Assembly: GCA_964537685.1 (NCBI GenBank)
Contig: CAZICM010000014.1
Location: 62,001 to 126,000 of the forward strand
Direction: 5' to 3'
Origin: CAZICM01 sp964537685
GTDB lineage: Bacteria > Myxococcota_A > Polyangia > Polyangiales > Polyangiaceae
DNA: 64,000 bases
The notes beneath the pieces were generated by a model that saw only the letters and a program-made list of their open reading frames with translations, was not told the origin of the DNA and searched no databases. Within the stretch, counting starts at the first letter, position 1. The number at the start of each line of letters is the position of its first letter. The translations under genes were made by a program, and so were the position numbers. This document shows, piece after piece, positions 9,201 to 17,210 of this stretch.

Positions 9201-10469
9201 ATGACAGGCCGAACTTCAGTACCCGGAGCCGAATCCCCCTCCCATCTCGGTATCCCCGGTCAACAAGACGAAGAAGCCGAGCGCTTCAATCTAGAAGCGC
9301 AATTGCAGAAGGTTCAGAAGATGGAGGCCATCGGCCAACTGGCCGGCGGAATTGCCCACGATTTCAATAATATTTTGGGCTCGATTTTAGGCAATGCCGA
9401 GCTATTGGCGACCGAACTCCGCGATAGACAAGACGCGCTGGAAAGCGTTTACGAAATCTTTAGCGCTGTCCGCCGGGGCAGCGATTTGGTGAAGCAAATT
9501 TTGTTGTTCAGCCGGCGAGGCGGGCAAAATCTTCAGCCTCTGCGCATTGATGGAATCGTTCGCGACGCCATACAGATCTTTCGTTCGGCCCTGCCTGTAT
9601 CCATTGACATTCGCAGCCGCATAGCTTCAGAACTGCCTCAGATTGTCGCGGATGCCACGCAAATTCAGCAAGTATTGGCCAACCTGTGCACCAATGCATG
9701 GCATGCGATGGAGGAAAAAGGAGGAGTGCTTTGCGTGGAGCTGTCCGTCATTGAACCCAGCCCCGAGGATAGGCGGCGCATTCCCGGACTCGGCGAAAAG
9801 CCCTATGTAAGGCTGTTGATATCGGATACAGGGCATGGGATGGCTCCTGAGATTCAAGCCCGGGTATTTGAGCCGTTCTTTACGACAAAGCCCCAAGGCA
9901 AGGGCACGGGTCTTGGGCTTTCCGTTGTGCATGGCATTGTGGCCGATCACCAAGGCTTCATTCACATGAGCAGCCAGCCTGAACGGGGCTCGGTCTTTGA
10001 GATTTTCTTTCCGGCCCTTCCCCAGTCCGAGGCGCTTGTGCAACACGAAGAAGAAGAGCAGGGGATCCCCACAGGCCGGGGCGAACGGATATTGGTGGTC
10101 GACGATGAGCCCACCTTTGGCCGGGTTTTGGTGCGTTTGCTCAAAGTGCTTTCCTATGAAGCGGAATGGCAGAGCAATCCACTTGAAGCTTTGGCGGCGT
10201 TTCGCCGAGACCCCGAACGCTATCAAGGAATACTCTTGGATTTCAGCATGCCCAGAATGACGGGATTACAGCTGGCCGAGAAAGTGCGCAACCTGCCAAG
10301 TCCCGTGCCGATTGTGATGATGAGTGGATTTAGCGAACCCGTGGATTCCGAGCAGATGTCCAAACTCAACATCAAATCTCTGCTGCAAAAGCCGCTGTCG
10401 CAGGAGACAATTGCGCAGGCTTTAAAAGAGGCTTTGCGCTCTTCGCCTTATCGTCCTCGTCCAATATGA
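9201..10469 (+). CDS. Soluble hybrid histidine kinase with C-terminal receiver
   Basis: The 422-residue product begins almost directly with the dimerisation/phosphoacceptor helix; His53 lies in GGIAHDFNN. The ATP-binding domain is complete: N-box NLCTNAWHAM (about 161-170), G1 DTGHGM (209-214), F-box FEPFFTTK and G2 GKGTGLGLS (about 233-241). A receiver domain follows, with the acidic pair VVDDE near 299-303, phospho-acceptor Asp347 in LLDFSMP, and Lys397 in LLQKPL. No sensor or membrane segment precedes the kinase, so input probably comes from a partner protein. TTGACT at 9159-9164 could be a -35 element, but no good -10 follows. The last 98 bases overlap the 3' end of the Lhr helicase gene on the other strand. 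Confidence 0.92.
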   Translation: MTGRTSVPGAESPSHLGIPGQQDEEAERFNLEAQLQKVQKMEAIGQLAGGIAHDFNNILGSILGNAELLATELRDRQDALESVYEIFSAVRRGSDLVKQILLFSRRGGQNLQPLRIDGIVRDAIQIFRSALPVSIDIRSRIASELPQIVADATQIQQVLANLCTNAWHAMEEKGGVLCVELSVIEPSPEDRRRIPGLGEKPYVRLLISDTGHGMAPEIQARVFEPFFTTKPQGKGTGLGLSVVHGIVADHQGFIHMSSQPERGSVFEIFFPALPQSEALVQHEEEEQGIPTGRGERILVVDDEPTFGRVLVRLLKVLSYEAEWQSNPLEALAAFRRDPERYQGILLDFSMPRMTGLQLAEKVRNLPSPVPIVMMSGFSEPVDSEQMSKLNIKSLLQKPLSQETIAQALKEALRSSPYRPRPI

Positions 10470-13400
10470 TCAGACCATCTTGATAAACAATAAAATTTCC
10501 CAAAGTGGCTGGGATACGCGGCCCGGGCGTAAGAATTCCCGCGAGGTTTAGAGGATCGCAGGCCGACAGCCGAATGATTTCCCCTGTTTTTGGCGCGTTT
10601 TTAATGGCGCGCATTCCATCCACGGCCTCTGGCAGCGCGAACTGCTCACCAACAAAACCAAAGACAAAACGCCCGCCCCGAATCTCGCCCGCCAGTTCCA
10701 ATCGCCGGTAGACCCGCAGCAGATCGTGCCATGCGGGCACTTCGGTCTCGCGGGCCAGCAAATCCCGGAACACGATGCCATAACGCTTTAAATACTGACG
10801 GGCCAGCGCCTCAATAACGGCCGTTCTATCCTCTTTTGGCAAGGACGCGGGCGTCTCCACCCAAGGCAAACCCCGAAGCAAAGACCAGCGCCCCGTTACG
10901 GCCAAAGGCTCGGCATAGCCATGGCGATCGCCGTACACCCGCCTAGAAATCACACGCTTACCCGCCGGCAACAAAAGCGCCCGCAACCCTGAAAACCCAT
11001 CTCCCGTCACCAAACCATGCGCGCACAGCTCCCACAGCGCATCTTCCACGGCGCTCATCGAAAGAGCGGTACGCCTCACGATATCGTCAAAAAACAGCGC
11101 CCCGCCCTGATGCAGCGCCTGCGCCACCAAAAGACCTGGATTTGAAAGCAATTCATTGGGATTGATCGCCTTAGGCTCTTCTTCATCGCGTTCATCGAGG
11201 CTTCGGGGCGAAAGCAGCCAATCCAAATCCCGCCTTTTAGCCAGCGAAATGGCGGCCGCTCTAGGCGCCGCGCCTGTTTTTTCGCGCGGAGAAAGCCTTC
11301 CCCACACCACTTCGCCCGACAGGCACAGCGCATCCAGCCATGTTCCATCGTAATCGCTCACGCGCGCGGGCAGCACATGCGCTTCCCACGCACCGGCCGC
11401 GAGCTCAAACCCCTGCAATTGCCCAATGCAATGCAAAAGCCCAGCCCGCCCATGCCCTTTGGTATTTTTTGAAATGCCCTGCCACGACAAAAGAAAACGG
11501 ATCAATTCAGCCGGCGTGACAGGCTCCACGGCTTTACGCAGCGTCTCGACGGTGCGCCTGTGAATGCGGGATAAAAGCCTACGCTCGCACCATTCAATAG
11601 TATTTATCGGTAATCCAGGTGTAAATCTTCCCCTCAGCACCCCGCCATTCATTTCAATGCGGCACAGCGCGGAAAACACATCGCTCTCATCCAAACCAAA
11701 TACCATTGCCAGCGCCGCCGCCGTCACCGGACCGGCAATATTCATTCGCGCCTGAATGAGCGCAGGCAGATCCATTCGATAGTTTGGGCGCTCCGCGGCG
11801 ACCCACATCCCGTCCACGCACAAAGCCCTGCCATCGCTGCAAAGCAGTTTAAACCAAGGCTCGAAGCCGGCCTTTTTCCCTTCTTCCTCCGGCAGCGCGA
11901 TTAAATCCAAAAGCACATCGTGAAGCTCGTGCTCATCGCGCACATCGGGCGCCGCTTCTTCAATGACCACCGAAATAGCTTCTGGATCCAATCCGCCGAT
12001 ACGTTCCACCAATTCAGCCGGCAATCCCCGCCTAATCGAAACGGCCCTCGCCCTTCGCTCTTCCAGCGGCGCATCATCTAAAAAGGCATAAGGATTCGCA
12101 TTTAAAATCTCATGCGAAAATACGCTCGGCTCCGGCGTCTGAACCCCCAGCGCTTGAATCGAACCGCGCTCAATACCCGACAAAAGATGCATAAACCCTT
12201 CGGCATCGGCCACTTCCACCAAGCAATCCCTTAGTGTTTCTTTAATCAGCGGATGGTCAGGCAATTCGATATACGCCATAAACCCGTGATTATCCTGGCA
12301 GCCTTGCTGCTCGGGAAAAACAGCCGACATTAAATCGTCGGCCCGCATCCGCTGCAATTGAGCAGGCACCCGGCGGCCGTTAGCAAAACGGGGCAGGGCA
12401 AGCGCGCGCGTGGCATTCCAGCGAAAGCGCGTCCTAAAAATCGGCGCTTGCAGAACAGCCTGCTCCATCACTTCCTGAGCGACATTGGCCTTCACCATTT
12501 CAAAAATGGCTTCAATGGGAAAACTATGCTGAGGACTCAGCGAAAGCAGCACACCATCATCCGTCGCCGCCGCCTGAAGCTCAAAATCGAATTGGCGGCA
12601 AAATCGTTTGCGCAGGGCAAACCCAAAAGCCCGGTTAATACGCCCTCCCATTGGACAATGAATGACCAATTGCATTCCGCCCGCTTCATCGAAAAAGCGC
12701 TCAGCCACAATGGTTTTAAAAGTCGGCACACAGCCCAGGGCCGCCTTTCCCGCCGCGATATAATCCCGCATCAATTCAGCGCCCCGCCGATCGAGCCCAT
12801 AGGCTTCCATCGCAAACGCCACACAGTCCTCGCCCCGATCGAGCTTGAGCGCGATTTCCTCGCGCAATTCCGACACTTCCTTTGAAAGCTCAAAGCTTCG
12901 GGCAGGCGCCTCGCCCAGCCAAAAAGGCACCGTCGGCGCCGCACCATGCGCATCCTCCACCCACACCGTGCCCGTCTCCACACGCTTAATGCGCCACGAT
13001 GTCGTGCCCAGCAAAAACACATCGCCCGCCGCCGATTCAATGGCGAAATCCTCATCGAGCGTGCCGACTTTTAAACCGTCCGATAAAACCCTCACCTCAT
13101 AGCTTGCGATATCGGGAATGGCGCCTCCCGATGTAATGGCCAAGAGCCTCGCGCCTCTTCTGCCCCGCAGCCGTTTATGAATCCCGTCCCGGTGCAATAG
13201 AGCCCCATTCCGGCCCCGCCTCGTTGCAATGCCCTCCGCGAGCATCGTCAGCACCTTTTCGAATTCACTTCGCTCCATGCCCGAATAAGGCGCGGCACCC
13301 TGCACCAAATCCCACAGCGCATCTTCGCCGACGGTCTCGCAGGCACAAATCGCCACCATTTGCTGCGCCAAAATATCCAGCGGCGCATCCCTCCAAAAAC

Positions 13401-14601
13401 TCCTATCCATCACCCCTTGCTTTGCCGCCCTCACAATGGCCGAGCACTCAATCAATTGATCGCGCGTTAATGGGAAAAAGCAGCCTTTGGGCGCTCCGCC
13501 AAACGCATGCCCCGAGCGCCCAATCCTTTGAAGAGCCGTTCCAATACGCCTAGGCGAACCGATTAAACACACCAAATCGATCGTACCGATATCAATGCCG
13601 AGCTCCAGCGAACCCGTCGCCACCACAGCCTTCAGCTCACCCGCCTTCAGCCTCTGCTCCGTCGTCAATCTCCTCGCCCGCGAAAGGCTTCCATGATGCG
13701 CCGCCACATGCTGCTCACCCAGCTTCTGCTCCAGCGCAAAGGCCACCCGCTCCGCCAATCTCCTTGTATTGACGAAAATAAGCATTGTATTTGACGACTT
13801 TGAAAACTCGACCAAACGATCGTAAATCTCATCCCATTGTTCATTACTGCACACCGCGCCGAGCTCATTCTTGGGCGTCTCCACCAACAGCTCCACCCGG
13901 CGCACCGCCTGCGAACAGCAATCGACAATTTCCGGCATCGGCCTCCGGCTACCCACCAACAATTTCGCCGCCGCCTCGATAGGAAATACCGTCGCGCTCA
14001 AGCCCACTCGCTGGGCTTTGTGACCCCTGTGCTCCATCACCAAGGCATCGAGCCGCTCTAAGGTAAGCGCCAAATGCGCGCCTCTTTTTTCACCGAGCAC
14101 CGCATGCAGCTCATCCACAATCACCGTGCGCACATGGCGCAGCATCGTCCGCCCCGATTCACTGGTCAGCAGAATAAAAGCCGATTCCGGCGTCGTCACC
14201 AGCACATGAGGCGGATATTTCAGCGACATCCTCCGCTCTTTCGCGGGCGTATCGCCGGTTCTCACCTCCGCGCGAATCGTCTGCATCGGCACATTCAAAT
14301 GCCGCGCGCACTCGCTTATTTGCAAAAGCGGCTCGGACAGATTGCGCTGCACATCATTGGAAAGCGCTTTCAAAGGCGAGATATACAGAACCGAACACCT
14401 ATTTTCGAGCCTCGCCTCGCACGCCTCGGCCACCAGCACATCGAGCGCGCACATCATCGCGGCCAAGGTCTTTCCCGAACCCGTGGGCGCCGTCAGCAGC
14501 GCATCGCGCCCGCCGGATAAAATGGGAAAAGCCAGCGATTGAACCGGCGTTGGATTCTCGAAACGGCTTTTAAACCAATGCTCGGCGACGCGGTGAAACA
14601 T
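10372..14601 (-). CDS. lhr: Large Lhr-type DEAD/DEAH ATP-dependent helicase
   Basis: The 1409-residue product is a full-length Lhr: an SF2 helicase core with Q-motif region (PTPVQSLAFP), Walker A APTGSGKT near residue 40, the DELH box in VIVDELHAV, SAT motif (VGLSATVFP), and motif VI QRIGRSGH. The Lhr-specific winged-helix and beta-barrel regions follow, then a long C-terminal extension that ends in the conserved DPLNLAGILTPGPRIP segment. Lhr enzymes translocate 3' to 5' on single-stranded DNA, unwind RNA:DNA hybrids and act in DNA repair. The reading frame is intact, with no frameshift. Its last about 30 codons overlap the receiver domain of the convergent histidine kinase gene. It is a single gene with its start 89 bases from the divergent phosphatidyltransferase. 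Confidence 0.92.
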   Translation of the reverse strand: MFHRVAEHWFKSRFENPTPVQSLAFPILSGGRDALLTAPTGSGKTLAAMMCALDVLVAEACEARLENRCSVLYISPLKALSNDVQRNLSEPLLQISECARHLNVPMQTIRAEVRTGDTPAKERRMSLKYPPHVLVTTPESAFILLTSESGRTMLRHVRTVIVDELHAVLGEKRGAHLALTLERLDALVMEHRGHKAQRVGLSATVFPIEAAAKLLVGSRRPMPEIVDCCSQAVRRVELLVETPKNELGAVCSNEQWDEIYDRLVEFSKSSNTMLIFVNTRRLAERVAFALEQKLGEQHVAAHHGSLSRARRLTTEQRLKAGELKAVVATGSLELGIDIGTIDLVCLIGSPRRIGTALQRIGRSGHAFGGAPKGCFFPLTRDQLIECSAIVRAAKQGVMDRSFWRDAPLDILAQQMVAICACETVGEDALWDLVQGAAPYSGMERSEFEKVLTMLAEGIATRRGRNGALLHRDGIHKRLRGRRGARLLAITSGGAIPDIASYEVRVLSDGLKVGTLDEDFAIESAAGDVFLLGTTSWRIKRVETGTVWVEDAHGAAPTVPFWLGEAPARSFELSKEVSELREEIALKLDRGEDCVAFAMEAYGLDRRGAELMRDYIAAGKAALGCVPTFKTIVAERFFDEAGGMQLVIHCPMGGRINRAFGFALRKRFCRQFDFELQAAATDDGVLLSLSPQHSFPIEAIFEMVKANVAQEVMEQAVLQAPIFRTRFRWNATRALALPRFANGRRVPAQLQRMRADDLMSAVFPEQQGCQDNHGFMAYIELPDHPLIKETLRDCLVEVADAEGFMHLLSGIERGSIQALGVQTPEPSVFSHEILNANPYAFLDDAPLEERRARAVSIRRGLPAELVERIGGLDPEAISVVIEEAAPDVRDEHELHDVLLDLIALPEEEGKKAGFEPWFKLLCSDGRALCVDGMWVAAERPNYRMDLPALIQARMNIAGPVTAAALAMVFGLDESDVFSALCRIEMNGGVLRGRFTPGLPINTIEWCERRLLSRIHRRTVETLRKAVEPVTPAELIRFLLSWQGISKNTKGHGRAGLLHCIGQLQGFELAAGAWEAHVLPARVSDYDGTWLDALCLSGEVVWGRLSPREKTGAAPRAAAISLAKRRDLDWLLSPRSLDERDEEEPKAINPNELLSNPGLLVAQALHQGGALFFDDIVRRTALSMSAVEDALWELCAHGLVTGDGFSGLRALLLPAGKRVISRRVYGDRHGYAEPLAVTGRWSLLRGLPWVETPASLPKEDRTAVIEALARQYLKRYGIVFRDLLARETEVPAWHDLLRVYRRLELAGEIRGGRFVFGFVGEQFALPEAVDGMRAIKNAPKTGEIIRLSACDPLNLAGILTPGPRIPATLGNFIVYQDGLIILDEDDKAKSAKPLLKPAQLSPATAAFAAEI

Positions 14602-14690
14602 GGCCGCGCAAGTCTAACGCAAGGCCCTTTGAAATCGGCGTGCAGAAAGTGGGACGAAGAAACCCGCATCGACTAGCATGCGCGCCGCAC

Positions 14691-15500
14691 ATGTTTTCCG
14701 CGGCAAAGAAAGTCTATTTGGGCACGCGAAAGCGCCACGACCAACTGTGGAATACCTATGTGATGCGGCCCTTGGCGAGCCTCGTCGTCGCCCTGCTCGC
14801 GAAGACCCCTTTTCATCCCAATCAAATCACGCTGCTCAGTCTTTTTATTTTTGCCGCCGCGATGCTTGTGATGCTGCTGATGCCCGGACAGCGGGGCGCG
14901 TATTTTTCCATTTTGATGGTTGAGCTTAGCTATCTCTTTGATTGCGTAGATGGCATGCTGGCCCGCCATAAAAATCTCGCTTCAAAACAAGGCCATCTCT
15001 TTGATTTTTTCGTCGATGAAATCAAAGCCACGATGCTCGCCGGAGCCTTATCGATTTATTTATACCAATCCGGTGGAATTGGCCTAAACGGCGTCAACTG
15101 GAGCGCAGGCGACGGACGCTTTTTATTTTCGGGCATTGCCGCGGTGGCCATCGTCGCCTCGGGCATCTCGCTCACCAACTTCGTCCGCCGCCCGGAAATC
15201 AGCGGCCGGGAAACATCGGTCCAAGCTTTTTATGAAACCCTTCCCCAAGCTCAAGCCCGCGGCATCGGCTCCTTTATCGCCCTGCAAATCTTCACCTTCC
15301 TGCGCTTTTTAAACCACTATCCAAGCCATATATGGATCTTCGCGCTGCTCGGGCGCCTCGATATTTTCTTTTGGATGTATTCAATCTTGAACCTGCTCTA
15401 CCTGGGGCGCGGCTGGCTGGGCTTAATCCTTCGCTTTGGCCGCTTTTCTCCGCCTCCCGGCCCCTCAGATTCGCCGGCTTCCTCCGAACGCAAGGCATAG
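14691..15500 (+). CDS. CDP-alcohol phosphatidyltransferase family membrane protein
   Basis: The 269-residue product has the complete CDP-alcohol phosphatidyltransferase signature D-x2-D-G-x2-A-R-x8-G-x3-D-x3-D in DCVDGMLARHKNLASKQG followed by HLFDFFVD. The four Asp residues bind the metal ions. About six hydrophobic helices are visible. It transfers a phosphatidyl or similar phosphoalcohol group from a CDP-linked donor; the acceptor cannot be told from sequence. I prefer ATG 14691 (MFSAAKKVY) to the GTG at 14640 because conserved-looking sequence starts there, but neither has a strong ribosome-binding site. The last 103 bases overlap the 3' end of rtcR on the other strand. A second, clearer PgsA is encoded at about 44.4-45.1 kb. 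Confidence 0.85.
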   Translation: MFSAAKKVYLGTRKRHDQLWNTYVMRPLASLVVALLAKTPFHPNQITLLSLFIFAAAMLVMLLMPGQRGAYFSILMVELSYLFDCVDGMLARHKNLASKQGHLFDFFVDEIKATMLAGALSIYLYQSGGIGLNGVNWSAGDGRFLFSGIAAVAIVASGISLTNFVRRPEISGRETSVQAFYETLPQAQARGIGSFIALQIFTFLRFLNHYPSHIWIFALLGRLDIFFWMYSILNLLYLGRGWLGLILRFGRFSPPPGPSDSPASSERKA

Positions 15501-17041
15501 CCCAGAATCTTTCTCTTCAGCGTATTGCGATCGATCCCCAAAGCCCTCGCCGTCCTGCTTAAATTCCCGTCGTGCACCTTGAGCGCCCGCTGAATCGCCC
15601 TTTTTTCAGCCGCCTCCACGTCTTCTGCTAATGTTCGTATTGCAAATGATTTTGATGAAATTGCATTTTCATCGAATTGCAAATCCACAGGCTGCGCATC
15701 CGCGGTAGCCATAGCTCCCGGCCAATCGGCGATCTCCGGCGAAAGATCCTCCACATTCACGCGATCGTCGCAAAACACAGCCCAGCGCAACACCTCCGCC
15801 CGTAGCTCCCTCACATTGCCCGGCCAGGGATAACGCAGAAGAACCCGCATCACATCGCGGCCGATTTGCAGCGCCGGAGCATTCTTCCCAGGCCGAGCCT
15901 CCTTCAGAAAAAATTCGATCAGCGCCCCCAAATCTTCTGTTCTCGATCGCAAAGGCGGCACCGCGAGCGTCGCGCCCCGAAGCCGGTAATACAAATCCTC
16001 CCTAAAGCTTGCGGCCTTCACCATCGCCTGCAAATCCCGGTGCGTCGCGGCGATCACCCGCACATCCACACGCGACGTCGCTTCAGCGCCCACCCTGCGC
16101 AGCGTCCCCTCCTGCAGCACCCGAAGCAGCGCCGCCTGCACCCGCAAAGGCATCTCGCCCACCTCATCCAAAAACAGCGTCCCGCCGTTCGCCTGCTCAA
16201 AAACACCGCGCCTCTGCCCTTTCGCCCCCGTAAACGCGCCCGCCTCATGCCCAAACAGCTCGCTCGACAGCACACCCTCCGCGAACACACTGCAATTCTC
16301 GGCCACAAACGGCCCCTTCGCCCTTGGACTCGCCTCGTGCACCGCCCTCGCCACAAGCTCTTTGCCCGTCCCCGTCTCGCCCACAATCAAGAGCGGAACA
16401 TCTGTAACGGAAATACGTGCAATTCTCGAGGATAGCAATTTCATCGGCTCGCTTTGACCGATCATTGTATTTGTACGGAAATGAGCGGCCGCCCTTAGCC
16501 TTTCCACCTCGCGGCGCAGCGCGCGGATCTCTGGAAAGCCCTCCATATCCAGCACCACCTCGCGAATGGCTTTGGGATGCGCCGAAGGCACAAAAGCGGG
16601 CGGAATCACCTGAAGCATCCTTGCCCGAAGCATCCCGGCCTTCACCAAAATCACCCACAAAGTCTGGGCTTGAGGCGTACCCGACGAAAGCAGCACATCG
16701 AGATGGCTGCCGGCATTCATTAAATATTTTTCATTCTGTTTAATGAATTGCCCAAGGGCACGAAAGAGTTTTTCGTAATCCGATGGATCGTTTACATCCA
16801 GCACATGCAGCCGCACTTCCCCCGCAAAAGCCCCGGCCTGTTCCACGAGCGATTGCGCGGGCTCCTCGCCTCCCGGAATGCTTAAAATCCAAATCGCATC
16901 GTAAGGCGGCTGGCCTTCCCCCGGACCGACTTCCAAAAGCCTCAATACCGGGCCCCGATCGCTCGCCGGACGATGGAGATGATGGCTGGGTTTTGGACCT
17001 TTAACGCCCGCGTCCGACCAGGTGAGCAAGATTCTCTTCAC
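15398..17041 (-). CDS. rtcR: RtcR-like sigma-54 enhancer-binding protein with CARF-like sensor domain
   Basis: The 547-residue product (GTG start at 17041) has three parts. Residues 1-165 are an alpha/beta domain opening with KRILLTWSD and containing LLSSGTPQAQTLW near 117-129, a pattern typical of CARF-type nucleotide/RNA-end sensing domains. Residues about 190-420 are the AAA+ sigma-54 interaction domain: Walker A GETGTGKE (221-228), GAFTGA loop (268-273), Walker B LFLDE (289-293). The C-terminus has a Fis-type helix-turn-helix (LSRTARALGIDRNTLKRKIL). In E. coli, RtcR senses RNA ends and activates rtcBA. Here the N-terminal half does not show the opening typical of canonical RtcR, so it is a divergent type. 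It is divergent from rtcB, and its start abuts a palindrome array, implying autoregulation. The basic tail overlaps the neighbouring gene. Confidence 0.88.
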   Translation of the reverse strand: MKRILLTWSDAGVKGPKPSHHLHRPASDRGPVLRLLEVGPGEGQPPYDAIWILSIPGGEEPAQSLVEQAGAFAGEVRLHVLDVNDPSDYEKLFRALGQFIKQNEKYLMNAGSHLDVLLSSGTPQAQTLWVILVKAGMLRARMLQVIPPAFVPSAHPKAIREVVLDMEGFPEIRALRREVERLRAAAHFRTNTMIGQSEPMKLLSSRIARISVTDVPLLIVGETGTGKELVARAVHEASPRAKGPFVAENCSVFAEGVLSSELFGHEAGAFTGAKGQRRGVFEQANGGTLFLDEVGEMPLRVQAALLRVLQEGTLRRVGAEATSRVDVRVIAATHRDLQAMVKAASFREDLYYRLRGATLAVPPLRSRTEDLGALIEFFLKEARPGKNAPALQIGRDVMRVLLRYPWPGNVRELRAEVLRWAVFCDDRVNVEDLSPEIADWPGAMATADAQPVDLQFDENAISSKSFAIRTLAEDVEAAEKRAIQRALKVHDGNLSRTARALGIDRNTLKRKILGYALRSEEAGESEGPGGGEKRPKRRIKPSQPRPR

Positions 17042-17102
17042 TGGTGCACCGTACACCACACCTGATGCATCCTGCACCAGATAAATGATGCATCCTGCAT
17101 CA
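17042..17102 (+). promoter_or_regulatory. Three tandem 17-base palindromes: probable RtcR upstream activating sites
   Basis: Three copies of a palindrome with consensus TGRTGCA-NNN-TGCAYCA occur at 17042-17058 (TGGTGCA CCG TACACCA), 17063-17079 (TGATGCA TCC TGCACCA) and 17086-17102 (TGATGCA TCC TGCATCA, perfect). Their starts are 21 and 23 bases apart, about two helical turns, so all three face the same side of the DNA. The last copy ends 50 bases before the -24 element of the rtcB promoter, a usual distance for enhancer-binding proteins. The first copy touches the rtcR start codon, so occupancy should also affect rtcR expression. Confidence 0.8.
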
Positions 17103-17152
17103 ATTACATTTGTTTTCAGATCGAATACATTTATTTTCCGCACAAAAGCGCT

Positions 17153-17168
17153 TGGCACACTTGTCGCA
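17153..17168 (+). promoter_or_regulatory. Sigma-54 (-24/-12) promoter of rtcB
   Basis: TGGCACACTTGTCGCA matches the sigma-54 consensus TGGCAC-R-N4-TTGCW at both invariant doublets: GG at 17154-17155 and GC at 17166-17167, separated by exactly 10 bases. Transcription should start about 12 bases later, near 17179, giving a leader of about 30 bases before the rtcB ATG. It faces rtcB and lies downstream of the palindrome array. Confidence 0.88.
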
Positions 17169-17210
17169 ATATCATCCCGCGAAATCAATTCGGCAGAATA
17201 GGAAACACCT

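Noticed and set aside
17042..17102. Repeats at the rtcB-rtcR spacer as a CRISPR remnant
   Set aside because: Repeats are 17-base palindromes with 4-6-base spacers and no cas genes; operator sites explain them.
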